From assembly GCA_900549655.1 (NCBI GenBank), contig UROZ01000016.1:1-27592 (forward strand): a stretch of DNA of 27,592 bases, read 5' to 3'. The DNA comes from an uncultured Collinsella sp. GTDB lineage: Bacteria; Actinomycetota; Coriobacteriia; Coriobacteriales; Coriobacteriaceae. The notes below the pieces were generated by a model. The model saw nothing but the letters and a program-made list of their open reading frames with translations. It did no database searches and was not told the DNA's origin. Positions within the stretch are counted from its first letter, which is position 1. Each line of letters starts with the position of its first letter. The translations under genes were made by a program, and so were the position numbers. Below are positions 14,192 to 20,650 of the stretch, one piece after another.

Positions 14192-14382
14192 TTCCCGCTC
14201 CAATCCTTCTCGATCTCCTTCTCCTCCGCGACCATGATCAGCGCCTTGTTGAGGCATCGCCTCGCCTGGCGCAGCTCGTCGCAGGCGGACGGGCCCATGC
14301 CCGCCCCGATAGACCTCTTCGCGTCCTCAAGCCTGCCGATGGCGAGGTCAATCCAATCGGATGGGCCGCACCTGTAGCTCAC
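14188..14382 (-). CDS. Small phage protein of unknown function (64 aa)
   Basis: GTG start at 14382 overlaps the upstream stop as GTGA. The sequence (SYRCGPSDWIDLAIGRLED, CDELRQARRCLNKALIMVAE) is two or three amphipathic helices. Coupled to both neighbours. No family recognised. Confidence 0.6.
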   Translation of the reverse strand: MSYRCGPSDWIDLAIGRLEDAKRSIGAGMGPSACDELRQARRCLNKALIMVAEEKEIEKDWSGK

Positions 14383-14714
14383 CGCGACTCACCCCTCACG
14401 CCGAAGATGTCGGCCAGGATGTCGCCCGGCGATGCCACGAACGGCTCGGGGCTGATCGGGTCGTAAGTCACCTCGAGGTAGCCAGGGTAGCCGATCGTCA
14501 CGCCCGTGGGCTCGCGCCCCGGAAGAAGCTGGTAGCCCCAGGCCACGCTCACCCTGTGCTCGTCCAGGATGGTCTCGGTGCGCTCCACGCGCAGCCTGTA
14601 GCCGCCCACCCTCTCGGTGTCGTACGTGTCATCGGCCCAGGGAATCCGGTGCCTGTCGAGGGCGTCGCGGTAGGCCCTCATCACCGCTGAGATCTCGGTC
14701 AAAACCTCTCTCAC
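14379..14714 (-). CDS. Phage early protein of unknown function (111 aa)
   Basis: GTG start at 14714 with AGGAGA upstream. Contains ISAVMRAYRDALDRHRIPWA and strand-rich GGYRLRVERTETILDEH, VSVAWGYQLLPG. The end FVASPGDILADIFGVR looks helical. No motif for an enzyme is seen. Position after the replication gene suggests an accessory replication or nucleotide-metabolism role, but that is only context. Confidence 0.6.
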   Translation of the reverse strand: MREVLTEISAVMRAYRDALDRHRIPWADDTYDTERVGGYRLRVERTETILDEHRVSVAWGYQLLPGREPTGVTIGYPGYLEVTYDPISPEPFVASPGDILADIFGVRGESR

Positions 14715-14732
14715 TCTCCTATCTCAAAAGAA

Positions 14733-15068
14733 TTAGGTGTTCTTTGCCGCGGGGGCTTCCCCGCCGGCGCCGTTTCCACTGCCTAGCGGCGGGAACCCCA
14801 TCGCCTGCTGGCCCAGCTGCCCCGCCGCCGTTGGCACACTTTTGGCATACCTCCAGCTCGGCTTCTCGCCCCTTGCGATGGCGGCGATGTCCATCCGCAG
14901 GTCCTCCTTGGCGCGCTTGCGGGCGCGGTACTCGTCGAGCTTCTGCTTCTTGGCCAGGCGCGCGCCCTCGTCGGCGCTGATGATGTTGGCCATGTAGATC
15001 CGCGTCACGTCGAGCGGCCGGCCGGCTGCGGGGTCGAAGCCGTCGAGCATCTCCCTGAGGGTGATCAT
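14733..15068 (-). CDS. Phage early protein of unknown function (111 aa)
   Basis: Starts MITLREMLDGFDPAAGRP; its ATG overlaps the stop of the replication gene (ATGA). The middle is a charged helix (ARLAKKQKLDEYRARKRAKE), and the C-terminal 35 residues are Gly/Ala/Pro-rich and disordered. Translational coupling to the replication-type protein suggests a partner, for example a helicase-loader-like accessory factor. No motif confirms this. Confidence 0.6.
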   Translation of the reverse strand: MITLREMLDGFDPAAGRPLDVTRIYMANIISADEGARLAKKQKLDEYRARKRAKEDLRMDIAAIARGEKPSWRYAKSVPTAAGQLGQQAMGFPPLGSGNGAGGEAPAAKNT

Positions 15069-15766
15069 GCCGACTCACCCAGCTCCCGCTCGAGGGCGGC
15101 GATGACGTCGTCCTCGGTCTCGGCGGGCTTCCACACCGCCGCGCGCTCGACCTCCTGGGAGGTCTGCCCGCCGCGGGCCTTGCGCTCGGCGTCGTAGCCG
15201 CGCTCGCGGTCGGACCAGATGCGGGCGACCGGCTCCCACTTCGCGATGGGGAAGCCCTGCCTGGTCCAGCCGTTGGACTCGTAGTAGTCGAAGAACTTGC
15301 TGGCGCTGCCGCGCAGACAGTTCACCGCGAAGTATGTTTTGACCTCCTCGAGGGTCGGCGGGACGAACTCGGCGCCCCCTCCCCCTTCGTTTTCACAATC
15401 TGAGGGGTTAATCCAGACTCCTAACTCCTCTTCCCCTTCCTCTTCCTCTTCGCTTGCGCGTTTGCTTTCCGTTTTGCTTGCGCTTTTGCTTTCCGTTTTG
15501 CTTGCGCGTTTGCTTTCTGGTTTGCTTGCGGCTCCGCTTGCTGCGCTGCCACGGCTCAGCCCGCCCTTCCTTCCGGCCTCCGCCCTGGCGCGGCTGTTCT
15601 CGAGGACCGGCATGATCATCCTGATGGCCATCCGCTGAGCGTCGGTGCGCGGCTCGGGCACCTCGCCGGTCACGAGGTAGCGAACCATCATGCCGAGCAG
15701 CTCGTTGCTCTCGCGCCTGTTGCCGAGGCACAGGGCGCCCTCGACGAGGGAATCAAGTATTGTCAT
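15065..15766 (-). CDS. Replication-initiator-like phage protein (DUF6291-like) with internal repeats
   Basis: A 233-aa protein starting MTILDSLVEGALCLGNRRES at ATG 15766, with GGAGGCG at the end of the recombinase gene serving as binding site. Residues 1-70 are a compact helical domain (LLGMMVRYLVTGEVPEPR, RMAIRMIMPVLENSRARAEA) with the RKGGLSRG segment common in phage replication organisers. Residues 78-115 are a Lys/Ser/Ala/Glu repeat tract encoded by 24-bp repeats, then an acidic stretch. The C-terminal part (EVKTYFAVNCLRGSASKFFD, NGWTRQGFPIAKWEPVARIW) is the typical DnaD-like or replisome-organiser tail. Probably loads host replication proteins at an origin inside its own gene. Confidence 0.72.
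   Translation of the reverse strand: MTILDSLVEGALCLGNRRESNELLGMMVRYLVTGEVPEPRTDAQRMAIRMIMPVLENSRARAEAGRKGGLSRGSAASGAASKPESKRASKTESKSASKTESKRASEEEEEGEEELGVWINPSDCENEGGGGAEFVPPTLEEVKTYFAVNCLRGSASKFFDYYESNGWTRQGFPIAKWEPVARIWSDRERGYDAERKARGGQTSQEVERAAVWKPAETEDDVIAALERELGESA
15453..15524 (-). repeat. Three tandem 24-bp iterons inside the replication gene
   Basis: Copies at 15453-15476, 15477-15500 and 15501-15524 differ by one or two bases each; a partial copy follows from 15525. On the coding strand they encode an 8-residue repeat of the type ASKTESKR. Each 24-mer is made of two related 12-mers. Iterons inside an initiator gene are known for origins such as lambda ori in O. A candidate replication origin, or simply a low-complexity linker. 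Confidence 0.8.
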
Positions 15767-16952
15767 ACGTATCGCCTCCGCAGATCGAATCGGTAAAGGC
15801 CGCGGCGGCGGCCTGGTCGCGGCCCGGCATGACCGAGCCGTAGATGTCGAGCGTCGTCTTGACGCTCGCGTGCCCCAGGCGCTCCTGGATGGTCCTCATG
15901 TCGAAACCGTTCATGAGCAGCCACGAGGCGTGCGTGTGCCGCAGGGAATGGAACACCGTCTCCTCCGGCAGCCCCAGGTCCCTCACGAGCGACTTGAAGC
16001 GGCTCGTCACGGTGCTCGGGCGCGCGATGCCGCCGGCGGGCCCGAAGGTCACCACCAGCGCCGCCGGGCCTTTGCGCGACAGCCACGTGTCCTGCCACTC
16101 CAGGTGGCGCTCCAGCCGTGCCTCCACAGCCGGGGCGAGCGCCACGTTGCGCACGCGCCTGCCCTTGGTGTAGGCCTGCCGGTGCAGCTCGGGGCGCTCG
16201 ACCGCCTGCCCCACCACGTGCAGGTCGTGCAGGGCGCGGCGCCAGTCTCGGCGCTGCAGCCCGCAGATCTCCCCGCAGCGCAGGCCCGTGTTGAGGGCGA
16301 GGTAGACCGCCATGGCCTCGGTGCGCCGCGAGATGTTGGCGGCAGAGGCAGATCGCGAGGACATGGCGGAGGCCAGCGCCCGGGAGAGCTCGTCGGTGTC
16401 GAGCTCGGACAGCGCGAAGGGCTCCACGGGGTCGGGCGAGGGCGCGGGCACGTCGAGCATGATGTCCCGGCCCAGCGCCGGCCGCCACGAGCGGTAGGCG
16501 CCCTTTAGCAGCGCGTGCATCTTGAGCAGCGTCTTGGGCGACAGCCCCTTGCCGCTCCTGGGGGCGAGCAGCATGCGGTACGCCGCCGACACATCCCAGG
16601 GCTCAAGCTGGTCGTAGGGAAGCCGCCCGATGGTCGGCTCCACCATCGTCCTTACCACGCTGCGGTACGTGGCCACCGAGTTGTCGGACAGGCCGTTGAC
16701 GGGGTCGGAGATGTACGTCTCGAGCATCGAGGACAGGCGCTTGGAGCTGTCGCGCGCGGAGGAAGGGTCGAACGTGGCCGCCCACCTGTCGCACTCCGCC
16801 TGGGCCTGCTCGCGCGACAGTCCCGCGTCCCACGACCTGTACGGCCTGATCCGCCTGCCGGTCACGCGGTCGGTGCCCATATAAGGACGGGCGAACCAGC
16901 GCCCGTCCTCCCCGCGCTGCACGACCGCCCGGCGCTCGCTAGAAGTCGGCAC
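15753..16952 (-). CDS. Tyrosine recombinase internal to the prophage (integrase family)
   Basis: A 399-aa protein with GTG start at 16952 and AAGGAG 10 bases upstream; longer frames would overlap the preceding gene. N-terminal arm-binding-type segment (about 1-60, GRWFARPYMGTDRVTGRR), core-binding domain (about 75-165) and catalytic domain with Arg225 (TGLRCGEI), His335 and Arg338 (HSLRHTH), His361 (LGHASV) and nucleophile Tyr371 (LDIYGS). All catalytic residues are present. It lies in the early lytic operon, on the opposite strand and 8 kb from the integrase at the prophage edge. It could be the true excision/integration enzyme, a resolvase, or an invertase. Confidence 0.9.
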   Translation of the reverse strand: MPTSSERRAVVQRGEDGRWFARPYMGTDRVTGRRIRPYRSWDAGLSREQAQAECDRWAATFDPSSARDSSKRLSSMLETYISDPVNGLSDNSVATYRSVVRTMVEPTIGRLPYDQLEPWDVSAAYRMLLAPRSGKGLSPKTLLKMHALLKGAYRSWRPALGRDIMLDVPAPSPDPVEPFALSELDTDELSRALASAMSSRSASAANISRRTEAMAVYLALNTGLRCGEICGLQRRDWRRALHDLHVVGQAVERPELHRQAYTKGRRVRNVALAPAVEARLERHLEWQDTWLSRKGPAALVVTFGPAGGIARPSTVTSRFKSLVRDLGLPEETVFHSLRHTHASWLLMNGFDMRTIQERLGHASVKTTLDIYGSVMPGRDQAAAAAFTDSICGGDTYDNT

Positions 16953-17292
16953 TGGTAGCGAGCTCCTTAGCGATGTGCGTGATCTTGTCGCGATCGTCGA
17001 GATTGATGTCAAAGAGCAGCTCGCTGGCGTCGAACGGTCTGACCGCCGCGAGCATGACCTGCCCCCTTGCCTCGGTCTCATCGATCCCAAGGTTAACCAT
17101 GACCCTGACGGACTCGCTGACGAGGCTCCGCATAATCCCGAGAGCGGTGTGCTGATCCATGTAGCCTCCCGCAAAGGCCAAAACGCCATCATCATCATCT
17201 CCGGCGCAGACGAGGCCATTCACCTCGAACTCGACGGTCTCGACGTTCTCGCGCTCGATCGTCACCTTCATCTTCGGCTCTTCGCTACTCAT
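16939..17292 (-). CDS. Small phage protein, tandem paralogue B (117 aa)
   Basis: Starts MSSEEPKMKVTIERENVETV; the ATG at 17292 overlaps the previous stop in the arrangement GGATGAGTAG. Strand-rich N-terminal half, helical C-terminal half (LGIMRSLVSESVRVMVNLGI, DETEARGQVMLAAVRPF). Similar length, start and helix pattern to the gene before it. Its last 14 bases overlap the recombinase start. Function unknown. Confidence 0.65.
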   Translation of the reverse strand: MSSEEPKMKVTIERENVETVEFEVNGLVCAGDDDDGVLAFAGGYMDQHTALGIMRSLVSESVRVMVNLGIDETEARGQVMLAAVRPFDASELLFDINLDDRDKITHIAKELATSADF

Positions 17293-17655
17293 CCTTCTCC
17301 TCCTTGGCAGATTCGTCCGCATCGATGTCGAGGTTGTATCTGATCGCGTCCCGCTCTTCCTCCTCCGTGTATCCGCAGCTTGTCGCTGCGTGGACGAGTT
17401 CGATGCGCATGCGGTCCTCGGGAACGCCGGCCCCGATACCGAACGAGAGCAGCTCGGAGACGGCTCTGTCGGCGAGGACCGGGAGCGCGTCGCGGTCGAG
17501 GTCGCCGATATGGCACGCGGGGCCGGGAATGTTGTCCGCCCTAGCCGTCACCACCACGGCGGTGCGGCAGTAGAGCGAGTGCTCGCGCCCCCTGGCCTTC
17601 ACTGTCACCGTGACGTAGTTCTCGTCCTCTTCGCTACTCATCCTTCTCCTCCTTG
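17278..17655 (-). repeat. 29-bp direct repeat spanning two gene junctions
   Basis: The same 29 bases occur at 17278-17306 and 17627-17655, 349 bases apart. Each copy covers the end of one gene (KEEKDE), its TAG stop, the ribosome binding site and the overlapping ATGAGTAGC start of the next. It marks the boundaries of a gene duplication and preserves translational coupling. Confidence 0.85.
17285..17641 (-). CDS. Small phage protein, tandem paralogue A (118 aa)
   Basis: Starts MSSEEDENYVTVTVKARGRE at 17641 and ends AKEEKDE. N-terminal strands, then RDALPVLADRAVSELLSFGI followed by PEDRMRIELVHAATSCGY, which lines up with the helical half of the next gene. Both genes share an identical 29-bp junction with binding site and start codon. 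Probably a tandem duplication that has diverged. No function recognised. Confidence 0.65.
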   Translation of the reverse strand: MSSEEDENYVTVTVKARGREHSLYCRTAVVVTARADNIPGPACHIGDLDRDALPVLADRAVSELLSFGIGAGVPEDRMRIELVHAATSCGYTEEEERDAIRYNLDIDADESAKEEKDE

Positions 17656-18863
17656 AAACTCTCCTGAACCCTCGCCCTGAGCCACTCGTCTTCATCGTTC
17701 GGCGTAAAGCCTGCGGCGCGGAACACGTTCCAGTGCTCGATCCACCCCTCCGCGTCGTCGCCGCAGTAGCTGGAGTTGAGCTGGGCCATGTTCTTGGCTA
17801 TGCGCATGAGGCTGCAGCCGGCCTCGTACTTACCGGGATCCGTCGCTCCGAGACGTGCCATGAACCTGTCTCGCGCCTGCTGGAGGCGCTCTTCGCCCAT
17901 CGTGTCAGACAATCCAACCGGAACTATGCGGTTCTCGAGCACATGCCGCGCAATGCCATCGCACACAACGAAGGCTCCGTCCGCGGTGAAGTCGACCATG
18001 CGCCCGTACATGTCCTCGAGCGCGGCTTCCTCGCGCTCGGCCTCCTGCTCGGCTCGGATCTCCTCCTCGGTCTTCTCGGGCTCGGCGTCCTCGCCGCCCT
18101 TCGGAGCGAAGAATTCCCAGTAGTAGTCATTCCACACGGCAACGGTGCCGGCGGCAAACTCCTTCGCCTCGAGCTTCGCGGCAACGAGGCCGGGGTGGGC
18201 CCAGTCCTTGTAGACGAACCCCTCAGGCTTTTCCTTCGCGACCGGGATGCCCGCATCGCCGAACGCGTCGTAATCCTCGGCCTTGGCCTCCTCGCGCTCG
18301 ATGCGGCGGCGGATCCGGTCGGCCTTGTCCGCCCAGCCCTCGCCGGCCGCCAGCACGGCCTCAACGTCCTTCTCGTCGTCGAAGGCGCTCGCGGCCTCAA
18401 GCTGCTCCAACGTCACCTGCCGGCCCTCGATACTCCCGCGCAGCCTGCGCGCCGCGCGGATCTGCCCGGCGGTGGCGCGGCTCGCGCGCTCGATGCGCTG
18501 CTCGTCGACGCCCAGCACGAGCATCTGCTGCACGCCGCGGGCGCGCTCCGCCTCGGTCAGCTGTCGCTTGTCGTCGGTGGCGAGCATGGCCACGAGCTCG
18601 TTGGCCTCGTCCATGCTCTCGGCCACCAGCGCGGACACCTCGCGGTCCTCCCCGTAGATGGACGACAGCGCGCGGTAGCGGCGCTCGCCGTCCACGATGC
18701 GGAACACGTTGCCGTCCGCCACGACCACGGGCGGGTTCAGCGGCTCGCCGCCGGTCGCCTCGATGCTGCGGGCCAGGGCGCCGATGTCGCCGAAGTCCTC
18801 GCGCGGGTTCTGCTCGCTGGGGCGGATATCGCCCAGGCGCACGGCCCTCTTCTCAAACTGCAT
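17634..18863 (-). CDS. ParB-like nuclease/CTPase-domain protein
   Basis: A 409-aa protein starting MQFEKRAVRLGDIRPSEQNP at ATG 18863 with AGGAGG upstream. The N-terminal ParB domain has the NPR segment (about 20), PPVVVADGNVFRIVDGERRYRAL with the GERRxR CTP-binding motif (about 59-64), then the ParB helix-turn-helix (LTEAERARGVQQMLVLGVDE, IERASRATAGQIRAARRL). The C-terminal 200 residues are acidic with a coiled-coil-like EEIRAEQEAEREEA segment and an unrecognised end. No ParA partner is seen nearby, so it may be a DNA-binding regulator or nuclease rather than a partition protein. First large gene of the early operon. Confidence 0.85.
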   Translation of the reverse strand: MQFEKRAVRLGDIRPSEQNPREDFGDIGALARSIEATGGEPLNPPVVVADGNVFRIVDGERRYRALSSIYGEDREVSALVAESMDEANELVAMLATDDKRQLTEAERARGVQQMLVLGVDEQRIERASRATAGQIRAARRLRGSIEGRQVTLEQLEAASAFDDEKDVEAVLAAGEGWADKADRIRRRIEREEAKAEDYDAFGDAGIPVAKEKPEGFVYKDWAHPGLVAAKLEAKEFAAGTVAVWNDYYWEFFAPKGGEDAEPEKTEEEIRAEQEAEREEAALEDMYGRMVDFTADGAFVVCDGIARHVLENRIVPVGLSDTMGEERLQQARDRFMARLGATDPGKYEAGCSLMRIAKNMAQLNSSYCGDDAEGWIEHWNVFRAAGFTPNDEDEWLRARVQESFKEEKDE

Positions 18864-18873
18864 GTCATTCCTC

Positions 18874-19032
18874 CTAGTAGTACATCCCGCTCGGGGCGGT
18901 CCCCTCGATGGCGCCGGCGATGGCAAAGAGCGTAAGCATCACGAGGGCGCATACAACGCCCTGCGTCCGCTCGGACAACGTTCCCCACCAGGCCGACACC
19001 CGGTCGCTAAGCAGCAAAAGAATCTCGCTCAT
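18874..19032 (-). CDS. Small membrane protein (52 aa)
   Basis: Starts MSEILLLLSDRVSAWW at 19032, inside the end of the Xis-like gene (26-base overlap). One clear membrane segment GVVCALVMLTLFAIAGAIEG. Its TAG stop overlaps the ParB binding site. Function unknown. Confidence 0.6.
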   Translation of the reverse strand: MSEILLLLSDRVSAWWGTLSERTQGVVCALVMLTLFAIAGAIEGTAPSGMYY

Positions 19033-19267
19033 GGGTTCCCTCCTCGATCCACTCGTCGACCCACTCGGGGCGCACCAGGTAGCCGCGGCAGCGGCCGTCG
19101 GGCAGGCAGTAGGTGAGCCTGCGCGCAGTGCATTCGTCTCGAAGGGTGTTGTAGGGCACCCCCAGCACGCGCGACACCTCGTCGAGCGTGTACAGCAGCT
19201 TGCGCGGCAACTTGAGCTCGGCCGCAAGTGCTCTGAACGTCTGGGGCTTCTTACTGGTATCATCCAT
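19007..19267 (-). CDS. Excisionase-like HTH (MerR/HTH_17 type) protein
   Basis: An 86-aa protein starting MDDTSKKPQTFRALAAEL at ATG 19267 with AAGGAGGTC upstream. The binding site is embedded in a GACCT/AGGTC stem that could limit translation. The core LLYTLDEVSRVLGVPYNTLR, then RRLTYCLPDGRCRGYLVRPE and WVDEWIEE is a winged HTH_17 layout (TLDEVAxxLGV ... W at the end) seen in excisionases and small phage regulators. It may be the Xis for one of the two recombinases. First gene of the transcript that includes ParB. Confidence 0.7.
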   Translation of the reverse strand: MDDTSKKPQTFRALAAELKLPRKLLYTLDEVSRVLGVPYNTLRDECTARRLTYCLPDGRCRGYLVRPEWVDEWIEEGTHERDSFAA

Positions 19268-19289
19268 GGATGACCTCCTTTCAGGTCGG

Positions 19290-19331
19290 CCTCCCGCGTA
19301 CGGTCCTAACGCTGCGGGAGGCTCTTTTTTT
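19290..19331 (+). terminator. Plus-strand intrinsic terminator in the leader of the early operon
   Basis: CCTCCCGC (19290-19297) pairs with GCGGGAGG (19314-19321), followed on the plus strand by CTCTTTTTTT. All genes here run on the minus strand, so a classic plus-strand terminator implies an antisense transcript coming from the Xis/ParB side, or a role as a leader hairpin. Sequence is clear; purpose is inference. Confidence 0.65.
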
Positions 19332-19363
19332 GGGTCGGGCGTAGGGCGGACCCTCCCCCGGCA

Positions 19364-19420
19364 CGGCACCGGCTGGAACGCCCGGCGGATGGTTAACGGA
19401 GCCCGCCGGGACCGGTGCCG
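19364..19420 (-). other. Large nested hairpin in the early-operon leader
   Basis: Outer stem CGGCACCGG (19364-19372) with CCGGTGCCG (19412-19420), 9 bp perfect. Inner stem CCCGGCGG (19381-19388) with CCGCCGGG (19403-19410), 8 bp perfect. A third hairpin GGGG-CCTCAG-CCCC (19431-19444) overlaps the stop of the next gene. Together with the hairpin at 19290-19321 the 169-base gap 19268-19436 is almost fully structured on either strand. Confidence 0.65.
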
Positions 19421-19436
19421 CCTCGGGGAAGGGGCC

Positions 19437-19586
19437 TCAGCCCCGGAGCGAGGCGAGCGCCCACGCCGCGATGAACGGCACGGCCGCCGAGAAGCACACC
19501 CGCGCCAGGCCGTAGGCCCCCTGCGCGGCGCACGCCCACCCGGCGGCGTCCATGACGACTGCCGAGGCCAGCAGCGCCCGGGTCAC
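19437..19586 (-). CDS. Small hydrophobic protein (49 aa)
   Basis: GTG at 19586 overlaps the previous stop as GTGA. The protein has two hydrophobic stretches (ALLASAVVMDAAGWACAA and VCFSAAVPFIAAWALASL). Probably a small double-spanning membrane protein. Support is coupling and hydrophobicity; no family recognised. Confidence 0.5.
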   Translation of the reverse strand: MTRALLASAVVMDAAGWACAAQGAYGLARVCFSAAVPFIAAWALASLRG

Positions 19587-19867
19587 CGCGCAGCCCCGCA
19601 GGCGCCCAGCCCGAACGGCCACTCACCCGGCGCGGGGTCGATCTCGAAGGCGTCGAAGGCAAAATCGAGCGCCTGCTTGCGGTCTAGCCCGACAAGGCGC
19701 CCCAGGTAGGCGACGTCGCCGCACAGCACGTGCTTGCGGAACACGTCGCGCGCGTCGTCCAAAAACTCGAACACCTCCGTGTGCCACTCGGCGTCCTTGT
19801 CGGCCCACGTCACCATGCCGCCCAGCGTCGTGATGTCGTCGGGCAGCTCGTAGCTCTTGCCTGTCAT
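19583..19867 (-). CDS. Early phage protein of unknown function (94 aa)
   Basis: Starts MTGKSYELPDDITTLGGMVT at ATG 19867 with AAGAGGA directly upstream. Acidic and helical (WHTEVFEFLDDARDVFRKHV, LDRKQALDFAFDAFEIDP). Second gene behind the Cro-like regulator. No motif for function. Confidence 0.6.
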   Translation of the reverse strand: MTGKSYELPDDITTLGGMVTWADKDAEWHTEVFEFLDDARDVFRKHVLCGDVAYLGRLVGLDRKQALDFAFDAFEIDPAPGEWPFGLGACGAAR

Positions 19868-19883
19868 TCCTCTTCCCCCATCC

Positions 19884-20111
19884 CTATGCGGCCTCGTCCG
19901 TGTTCCAGCCCATCAGGTCGTTGGGCGTGCAGCCGAGGGCCTGGGCGATGGCGTAGGCCTTGTCGACACCTGGAACCATCGAGCCGTTCTCGTATCCGAT
20001 GATTGAAGATGCCGAGAGTCCCGCCTTGTTGGCCAGCTGCTCCTGCGACATATCGGCGCGAGCACGGGCGGCGCGCAGGTTCGCGCCAAACTCGTCCTTC
20101 GAAAACTCCAT
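19884..20111 (-). CDS. Cro-like HTH_3 regulator
   Basis: A 75-aa protein starting MEFSKDEFGANLRAARARAD at ATG 20111 with AAGGAGG upstream; a TTG 15 bases earlier is an alternative. The XRE helix-turn-helix is MSQEQLANKAGLSASSIIGY followed by ENGSMVPGVDKAYAIAQALG, ending PNDLMGWNTD. It is the first gene of the leftward early transcript and divergent from the repressor at 20267. Probably Cro or an early repressor that turns down the lysogeny promoter. Confidence 0.82.
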   Translation of the reverse strand: MEFSKDEFGANLRAARARADMSQEQLANKAGLSASSIIGYENGSMVPGVDKAYAIAQALGCTPNDLMGWNTDEAA

Positions 20112-20155
20112 TTCGTCCTCCTTCAAAATGTGCGGGTTTCTTCCTGTTGCTTGAA

Positions 20156-20184
20156 ACTATAGGCGGATGTCTGCCTATTGGCAA
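20156..20184 (-). promoter_or_regulatory. Early leftward promoter with embedded operator
   Basis: On the minus strand TTGCCA (complement 20179-20184), a 17-base spacer, then TATAGT (complement 20156-20161). The spacer holds the inverted repeat ATAGGC (20159-20164) / GCCTAT (20173-20178), so a bound repressor would cover both elements. A classic Cro/CI-controlled early promoter for the gene at 20111. Confidence 0.8.
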
Positions 20185-20225
20185 GAGAAAACTTTGCAGA
20201 ATCTTGCTCATTCTGAAGAAAAGCT

Positions 20226-20253
20226 ATAGGATTCTCGGCAACAACCGTCCTAT
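20226..20253. promoter_or_regulatory. Second inverted repeat in the divergent regulatory region
   Basis: ATAGGA (20226-20231) and TCCTAT (20248-20253) are inverted around 16 bases. They resemble the ATAGGC/GCCTAT operator arms 60 bases away and lie just upstream of the repressor start. A second, more widely spaced operator for autoregulation is plausible. The rightward promoter is not clear by eye. Confidence 0.45.
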
Positions 20254-20266
20254 TTAGGAGGCGTAT

Positions 20267-20650
20267 ATGAATCTAAGAATTAGGGAAGTGAGAAAGAACC
20301 TTCACATGTCCCAAACGGAGCTTGCCGACGCAACGGGAACAAGCCTGAGAACGGTCGGCTCTTGGGAGAGAAGCGAGAGCCTCCCCAACGTCGAGCAGCT
20401 CTGGAAGTGCGCGAAGGTTCTGCACACCGACCCCAACGACCTGCTCGGCTGGTACGAGGAGCATCCCGAGGGCAAGCCGACGGCGCCGGCAGGCGCGGAG
20501 GGCGAGCTAATCGCCTGCTACCGGCAGAGCACCGAGAAGAGGCGCTCGAAGATCCTGGAGACGGCACGCGACCAGGCCGAGCTGTCCCAAAATCAGGCTG
20601 CAGCGCCTGAAGGCGAAAGGCTGGAAGCGGATCAAGTAAGGTCCGCGTAG
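20267..20650 (+). CDS. CI-like HTH repressor (lysogeny maintenance)
   Basis: A 127-aa protein starting MNLRIREVRKNLHMSQTELA at ATG 20267 with AGGAGG 5 bases upstream. XRE helix-turn-helix at residues 14-45 (MSQTELADATGTSLRTVGSW), followed by PNVEQLWKCAKVLHTDPNDL and a Glu/Ala-rich C-terminal helix. It lacks the S24-type protease domain, so induction by RecA-driven self-cleavage is not expected. Divergent from the Cro-like gene across a shared operator region. The last 32 bases are duplicated downstream of the next gene. Confidence 0.85.
   Translation: MNLRIREVRKNLHMSQTELADATGTSLRTVGSWERSESLPNVEQLWKCAKVLHTDPNDLLGWYEEHPEGKPTAPAGAEGELIACYRQSTEKRRSKILETARDQAELSQNQAAAPEGERLEADQVRSA

Noticed and set aside
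15408..15731. Alternative minus frame inside the replication gene rich in K/Q/R repeats
   Set aside because: It is the 24-bp repeat read in another frame. No binding site, and it ends inside the longer, well-supported gene.
17733..18935. Plus-strand open frame of 400 codons opposite the ParB-like gene
   Set aside because: Leu/Ala/Val/His-rich shadow; the minus frame has a full ParB domain and a good start.
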